From Phalacrocorax aristotelis (taxonomy: Eukaryota; Chordata; Aves; Suliformes; Phalacrocoracidae): 64,000 nucleotides of DNA. The DNA is taken from positions 7,885,795-7,949,794 of the forward strand of contig NC_134280.1 of NCBI RefSeq assembly GCF_949628215.1. The letters run 5' to 3'. This document shows positions 24,997 through 64,000 of this stretch, one piece after another. Position numbers and translations under genes: made by a program. Position 1 is the stretch's first letter. Each line of letters starts with the position of its first letter. Below the pieces are notes generated by a model. It was not told the DNA's origin. It searched no databases and was given only the letters and a program-made list of their open reading frames with translations.

Positions 24997-25063
24997 TCAC
25001 AGAATCACAGGTTGGAAGGGACCTCAGGGATCATCAGGGATCATCTAGTCCAACCTTTCTAGG
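24997..25063 (-). mobile_element. Short CR1 3' terminal remnant
   Basis: CACAGAATCACAGGTTGGAA followed by GGGACCTCAGGGATCATC is the reverse complement of a CR1 3' end. It contains a small local duplication of GGGATCATCA. Only about 65 bp remain. Confidence 0.8.
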
Positions 25064-28000
25064 AAGAGCACTTTAGACTTTAATTAAAGTATACATTTTT
25101 TGGAGATTAACAAAAAGACATATGTCTTATGCATGTGCATATAGACGAAGAGGTTAGGTTGTAATGCATATTGGTATTTTAAGCTCTATGAAGAATTTGG
25201 ACATGTTGCGCTAATTCTCGTGGCATTCCCAACAGCTGTAGTTTGCATTTATTGCACCTCATTTGAAACCCTAAGTTGGAAGCTGAGTTGCATGAGTGAA
25301 GTGTTGAACACCATATTTTTTGGAAACTATTTTGCAAATATGATTTTCAAAAATTTCAACGCCACTTCAAACAAGGAAGAAATTTTGTTTAAACATAAAA
25401 GTGGAAGGACTTACTGATGACTGGATAGGTAACTTTTGTGAGGGTGTACAATCTTTCCTATCATCAGGAACTATTTATATTACATTCTCAAATAATTACA
25501 ATTTAAAAAGTATAATTCTTTCTGTATGGTCACTCAGTTGCTGCTGTTGCATGTGCCTCTGCTGCTGTAATTTATCTGAGAGTCCCTAGAGCGGGTGTCC
25601 CTGGCAGAGAGAAAAGGTCCTTACTTTGTAGGCCTAGGAAAAGGGAGGGGTAGCTACTAAGTAGAACGTTTGGTTGAGAAATGAATAAAAATCATTTGAT
25701 AGCTGAAGTATTACCTGGAATTCAGTTCCCTGGTGCGCTGCCAAGTCCCCCTGGCATATGCAAATTGCTTTATACACAGGGAACATTTGTAAGGCAGGAC
25801 AGAGAGGTCAAGTTGGGTGGGTTACACCATCTCAAATGCATGCGTATGTGTGTACACACACGAATAAGAACCACAGAGACAAGGAAAACTGTACCTGGAT
25901 CAGAGTGACTTCCTGAGCCGTTCTTTAACACAATTTTGAAAGGCTTCTCCCACATCCAGCCTGCTTCCCAAACTGCTTGGAATCCCATTTTGTAAGGTCT
26001 GAGGAAGCCTCAATCCACCTCTAGAGCATTTGCTATTGCAAGTCTAAGGGTCTTCAGAACACATGGAGGCAAATTTAATCAAATGACATCTGTTACTCTT
26101 GTGGAAATGTCAGCTAGTTCATTAAAAAAATGAACATGCGAAACCACATTCAGCAATCAGTATGGGAAACAATGCAAGACGGTCATTTATATTTTAAGAG
26201 ATTAATTTTTCCTGCCAAAACAGCACAGATCTACTTGGATTAAAAAGGAAAATAGTTTTATTAGTGAATTGCTTTTTTAAATGGCATTGTTGCTTCACAC
26301 TAATCAATGGTTCATTAACAGAGCAAAGTATTAGTTTAAGCCAAGCAAAAAGGCAGCAAATAGGACTAAATATGGAGACAAGCTCTGCTGTATTTCCTAG
26401 TATGTGTAAATCACTGTGATAGACTGTCATAGCACATTTAATAATGCTGTTTCTTAGAGTAACTGATTCGGAAACCACAAGAAGGGCAAGGCTGTGCTGC
26501 ATACTAATCTCCCTAATTAATCCTACAACTAGTGCAAAAGTTAAGATACTAGAAAAGAGTGCCAGCATCTCCCCTCTCAAGTTCAAACTGAGGTCTGCTG
26601 TAATTCAAGTATGATGTGCAATATTGCTGCTTTTTTTTTTTTTAAGTTAGCTGTCAAGTAATTGTGGGAAATCCAATGTAACTGATGACTCAGCGTGGAA
26701 GCTAGCCCATGTTGCAGCCAGCTCCTTTCACCTGCTGCACCTGCATCTGAAGAATTTCACTGCTGTCAGCATGGTGTATTATCATCCAGCCTTAGCCTAA
26801 TTCAGATTCTCAGTTAACTGGGGCATGGGAACAGAATCAAGAATAAACCTCACTGTTAAGCATTCTCCACAGCAGTACAGTTTATTTTTATAATTTATAC
26901 CAGTTATAAAACCATACAACTATCAGCAATATACAGATTTTCCCATATAGCTCTTTGGTTTACAGCACTAGTCTTATCTGACATTCAAGTTTCTCTTCAG
27001 AAGTGCAGAAACAGTTCTTTACAGTTGCATGCATCCCATATAATGACTAGGCTTGTGTGCTTTACCAGTAAGACTGAAAAATTAAAAAAAGCAGCAAACA
27101 CTAAAGTGTTTGTGCCCTGAACCAAATTTTAGAATTTCTTCTAGAAAGAAGATTGGTTCTTAATCATCCCTCGAGCAACTTCCAAGCTGGCAAATTCTGA
27201 CAAACAGCAAACATCACAAAACATCAAGAAGTTACGAGCAGGATGAAAACTGAACTTTGCTAATAAGAGGCTGCCAAACAGAGTCAGGTCCAAACTCCAG
27301 CCCTACAGCCCTGAACTCACATGGCAGATGTTGAACTAAAAGGAGGCTCATACATACTGTGATAAGAACATGATTGCATACATTTTCAAGTCATCCAAGA
27401 GGAAACTTCATTTACACTGGACCTTGCATCTGAAGTTTTCATATGTGAATAGTGACTTTCCTCTCAGGTTCCAGAATAAGAGAACTTTAAGGGACTTAAT
27501 TTTCAGAATGTTTTGGAAATTAGGCCCTTTTAAGGGTTCTGGTCTACACCTGAGAAATAAGGCTTCCAAAATGAAGTCATATTGCCATTGTGCATTTTAA
27601 GTTTATATGTGTTGACCTCAACAGCCAAAAATACCCAAACCCAAAACATTTTAAATGTGAATAGAGGCAGGACACTGAATAGAGGCAGCATGTCAACCTT
27701 GATGAGGTTTGAGCTGTAGAAACTTTGAAGGGATTGAAATAAGTCTTTTCTCAGGTGGAAATATATAGAAATTCCAGCTACAATAATTTTTCCTGACCTG
27801 TAACATGAAAGTGGTTTGATCAGTTTTCTCCAAAACTTCGTATCCACATTCTTTGCCTCAGGGCTAAATACAGCCCATACCAATTTTCTAGTGAAAAAAT
27901 GTGTCCTGGAGCTAAACCAGATATTTATAGAAGTTAGTTGCAATTTTGACTCCCTTTCAGACATCCAAACAAGTTAGTACAAGATTAACTCAAAACAATG

Positions 28001-30890
28001 TATACAGTGTGAAGTTTTAAGGCACAGATGGGTGTCATAGCATGTGAGTATAACTCTCTATTCCCCCTTGAGAGGGAAGTGGCTTACATTACCAGATAGG
28101 AAAAGGGCATAGAACTGTTTGTGTAAAGCAAGACAAAAAATGGTCTTGCTGTGAAAGGCATGTTGCATGTCAAAGTACCTTATTTGATTCATCAGCCTGA
28201 ACAATTCTTCTCAGGTTTTGACAAAACTGAACTCCCATCTACCCACCGCTGTCCTGTGCCACCTGGTTCTTGAAACATAACGTGTGTTCTACAAAAGGGC
28301 AGCAGGATTCGTGATGGTTGCGGGTAGAAACACCCAAGTGCTAGTCTTCAGTACACCACAGTGCTAGATTGCCTTCTCTGTAGATGTTCCACTACTTTTC
28401 TTTTTATGTTATCTAAGCATAGGTGTGCCAGTGAAAGAAAAGGATTTCAGATTGTAATAGGTTAAATTTGCCCAGGGAGGAGACTCAGGTAAGGTGCAAG
28501 ACCCCTATTACCAACGTTTCACTTTACAGCAGTCCAGTCTTACCAAAACACGAGGCACAGGAGGCTGTCATTTGGCGGAGGCTGTGAGTAGATTCTCAGG
28601 CATGCTGAAATGATCTACCCGAACCCAACCTCAGGGCCATGTGTTTTTGAGTGTTCCCAGTATATGGGGCTTATATTGGTTTTCTTAATTTTGAATGACC
28701 ATTTTCACTATAATATTACAAATAACATTGAATCCGTTCACAGTTCAGGGATGCATATTACACAGTAATATAACTGTAATAAAAATTAAAATAAATAGTA
28801 GCCTTTGGTAGAGTAGATAATAGCCAGATTTGTTTGGCTTTTCTGGTTATTTTTCCAGTGCTTTTTCCTCAACTTTAAGAGTTGTAACACGTTTTCCCAA
28901 CAACATGAAATTTATAGAATCACTACAAGTCCCCACTTAATTCCTTTTGCCACTGTTTGCTTTAAAAAAATGACTGTCATGTTAAATGATAAGCTCAAAT
29001 AGAGGAATCATTGAGAACACTTGAGAACGTTAGTTTTACATACATCTATTTCATACCATAAAGCGCATTTGCTTTCTAGAACATGATCCAAATCTTGTAC
29101 CAGGGTTTTTGCACACAGTCTCAAGCCTTGTGTGTTTTAAGGAACCAAAAGGGGCAGAAGTATAAAAGCCAGGAAGGTACAAACGGTCTTGGTTAGATGA
29201 GTTGAAGCCCTGTTAACTAGGGACAGTATGAAATAGCACAAAATCAGGAACAAACAAGACTATAAAGCAGAAATATTTGAATTCTGTGCCCAGTGTAGAT
29301 GTCAGAGGCCATTGGCACTTCCGAAGTCCTGTTAATTGTATCTGCGAGGCTCATGTTGGCACACCTATATCAAAGAAATGTAACTGCCATGTATTAAAAC
29401 TTGTTTAATACCAAGCAAAATACCCAGAAAGGGTGACCTGCTTGTAGTAATTGTAAGTATCAGATTCAGGATTAGAATACAACTAGCTTCTTAAATGTTC
29501 TGGTTTGTCCTTCTAGAGCATTTTCACTCAAGTTTACAGCTTGCTTGAGAAGAATTAAGTATTTGCTGGGCCTTGTTCCGAATCAGTGCATCCCTCCCCT
29601 GCTTTTCTGGGTTGCTTGTGTTCTCCCTGCTTACCTCTCAGTACATTTTCTTTTTGGTTATTATGGGGAAAGTTTATTAAATGAAGCAAGTCATGCAGCA
29701 TCCTTTGGAAATGGTTTGATTTGGTGTTAGGTTTAGTTCTTGGGTTGTTCAGAACAGATGGAAGCTCTCAGTGATTGACTACTCATCTACACCTATGAAA
29801 AATCTTGTCCTGGAACATGTTAGCCACAGGAGGCAGCTGCCTCTCTCAGTTGTGACACCTCTCGTTACAGACCTTTTATCTTTTAACTACAGGATTCAAA
29901 CTGGAAATGGGCTAGAGGCAGTGACAGAACATGTGTGCGAGTCACGTCATCATCTCACATTAATGGTGGATATTATAATCTGGAGGAGGATATTATAATC
30001 TGCATAAACTGGGGTTCTTATCAGCTTTGGTTTTGGATATGGTCAACTACCACAATGCAACCTGAGGAGGAAGAAGGATATATCCCCTCATTCAAGTAGT
30101 AGCATAACAACTCAAATGCCAAGAAGCACCACCCTTTTAGAAAAGCAGACGGGGATAAGTAGATTTGTCTTTTGGCTACGGGGTTGTAGCTGAACATTCC
30201 CCCCTGTTTTAGGGGAGCATCTGTGTGCAGATTTGCCTTTAGTCATGTAAATACCCGTCGCTACAGCATTTTGCAGAATCAAGACCCATATACCTAACTC
30301 ATTAGGCTACAGTATTCCCAGACAGGTCAGTTTTCTTCCAAGTACTTTGATTCATCACATGAAGGATTTAAGAACAGAACAAGCATAGGAACGTTCTGCT
30401 GCTTCACACGTTTACGTTTGGTTGTTCAGGGGTAGGATTTTTTCTATACAAGATGAAAATTAATCCTGGTTTAGGCACCTAAATTCTTTACTTTTCCTCT
30501 ATAAAATGTGTTTTTAAACATGTTTACCTTGAGTTTCCACTTACAGAAGGTACAAACGCATCTTTCACAAAGTGATAACCTTAAGAAGGGAACAAGTAGT
30601 TGCACATCTACACAGCAAATCAGCGCCCATGCTAAAAATAAAAACCCAGGACCTTATGGTCTCTGATCAATTTCTCTCTCTTTTTACTTGTCTAGGGAAA
30701 CATAAAAAATTATGAAGGGCAGGATAACCTAAGTAAATGCTTCAAGAGGAGGAACAGTGATAGTGGTTCTTTGAGGAGTTTAGTATCTGCGTTAAGTTCT
30801 TTTCTCAGATTTGCAGGGATCCAAACCATTAACATGTTCATACAGGTTTCAGAAGATTCCTAGAAGTTTAAACAAGTGCACTGAAAAATT
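25064..30890. other. Intergenic stretch between UBXN4 and R3HDM1
   Basis: This is AT-rich single-copy-looking DNA. I recognise no exon, tRNA, LTR or LINE. There is a poly-T run near 26632-26643. There is also a 15-bp direct repeat GGATATTATAATCTG at 29968-29982 and 29988-30002. The longest open frames, at 26194-26586 and 27530-27964 on the - strand, show no recognisable domain. Regulatory elements may be present but cannot be seen from one sequence. Confidence 0.55.
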
Positions 30891-30905
30891 TTGTGTTTGT
30901 AAACA

Positions 30906-31991
30906 TTTATTTTCTTGAACTGAAAAAGGCTTGCATCAGCACACATTGTACAGCCTTGCAAATTACACAAATTGAAAAAAGTTTGTTTCATTTATGTGCA
31001 ATGAATCTTTAATGTCCAGTGAGCATCTGCAAATGATGAAAACGTAAACCATTAAAAAGGTTTCCAGCACTTATCAAACACAATTTATCGTAGCGTGAAA
31101 AGGAAGAGAAAGAGATCCATACTGGTGGGAACACAATTAAAGTGCAAACATTTTGTTACTGGTGAAGATACATTTTAGTTTCTTCACACTTCTGCTAAAA
31201 AGAAAAATTAAAATGTGATTCAGTGAACATTCTTTGTAACCTATTCATACTTCCCTTTAAATAATTATTAAACTTGTTGGATCAGAAGCAAATCCTTCAA
31301 GGGTCCAACCTACTTGTAATTTCTTTTGACATTGCTCAAATGAAATCTCAAAAGAAAATGACCATCTAAGGAGTTAGCTACTTAAATTACTTTTTCTTTC
31401 CTTAAAAAAAATCCCAAACAAAAAACCAACAAAAACTCCAAAATAAAAACCCCACCCAACCCCAAAAATGAAAACCACAAGGGACAAAGAACAGGTTAAC
31501 TTGACAATCTGGGACAGTTTTCTAGAAAATGAGTGTAATTCCTTGAAAATGGTCTCTCTTCCCCTCCACCAATCCTCAGGTTCCTGCCTTGGGATGGACA
31601 GCTATGTGCTGGCTGTGAAAAGGGATTATAAAATACAAATCTGAATATGGATTTTTATGAACATTTGCTGTACAATAGAACTTTGGATCTGATACAAGAA
31701 TTCAAAAATATAAAACAAAACTACTACAAAAGTAGGGGGCATTTCAACAGCATTCCTTGTAGAAAGCTGCCTGTCTCAAAGATGATTCCTTGCTATTTTC
31801 TGGGATTAACTCGGCATTTTTTTTTCTTCATCTTGCTGGATTCACCGTGTTATTTATTCTTCAATGGCTAATGTCATATGACAAAACATCCCAGGAGTCT
31901 CCGTGCAGAGAACAGAAACCCTGTAACATCAAGCCAATCAAGAGAGGAGGGCACGGAAGTAGTAAAGGCTGAGTGTCCACTGATGTAACTG
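30906..31991 (-). terminator. R3HDM1: R3HDM1 3' UTR with candidate polyadenylation signals
   Basis: After the R3HDM1 stop (31994-31992) the - strand has AATAAA at 31858-31853 and again at 30911-30906. The distal site would give a 3' UTR of about 1.1 kb and is my preferred end. The proximal one would leave only about 150 nt. Transcript ends would decide. Confidence 0.45.

Positions 31992-64000
<32,009 letters not shown>

Noticed and set aside
26194-26586. 130-codon open frame on the - strand in the intergenic stretch
   Set aside because: No recognisable domain, no splice context and no CpG or TATA promoter. The length is plausible by chance in AT-rich DNA.
27530-27964. 144-codon open frame on the - strand
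   Set aside because: It has the same weaknesses as the 26194 frame, and I see no family resemblance.
29968-30002. 15-bp direct repeat, considered as an array
   Set aside because: There are only two units and no third copy. It looks like an ordinary local duplication.

Overview
The window is vertebrate nuclear DNA, almost certainly from a bird. Three multi-exon genes carry GT-AG introns. The repeats include several 3' ends of CR1-type LINEs and solo LTRs of kinds I know from bird genomes. Unique sequence is AT-rich, with one sharp CpG island at a housekeeping promoter. I cannot name the species.

Layout. Positions 1-5590 hold the last five coding exons and the 3' end of LCT (lactase-phlorizin hydrolase) on the + strand. 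Positions 5785-23550 hold a complete UBXN4 gene on the - strand, 13 coding exons and 509 codons, ending tail to tail with LCT about 0.2 kb away. Its CpG-island promoter lies at about 22.8-23.65 kb. Positions 23.65-30.9 kb are intergenic, with two CR1 fragments and no recognisable gene. From about 30.9 kb to the window edge is the 3' two-thirds of R3HDM1 on the - strand, 14 coding exons and 774 codons, open at its 5' end. The order R3HDM1-UBXN4-LCT and the orientations match the human lactase region. The exon phases I assigned close in all three genes: LCT 905 nt, UBXN4 1530 nt, R3HDM1 2327 nt.

Inside the R3HDM1 intron between 48212 and 52844 lies a microRNA hairpin, miR-128-1, on the same strand as its host, as in mammals. 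Another R3HDM1 intron holds a nearly 5 kb endogenous retrovirus at 41935-46896 in the opposite orientation. Its two LTRs are about 98% identical, its primer-binding site resembles the 3' end of tRNA-Ser, it has one intact 150-codon coiled-coil reading frame, and its pol and env are broken remnants. Three solo LTRs, at 8266-8836, 20727-21813 and 55714-56634, sit in introns.

The genes are neighbours, not a pathway. LCT is a brush-border glycosidase, UBXN4 an ER-membrane adaptor for the p97/VCP degradation machinery, and R3HDM1 a probable RNA-binding protein that hosts a regulatory microRNA. The points most worth following are the retrovirus with its preserved coiled-coil frame, the frame-neutral 168-nt exon of R3HDM1, and the microRNA embedded in the lactase synteny block.
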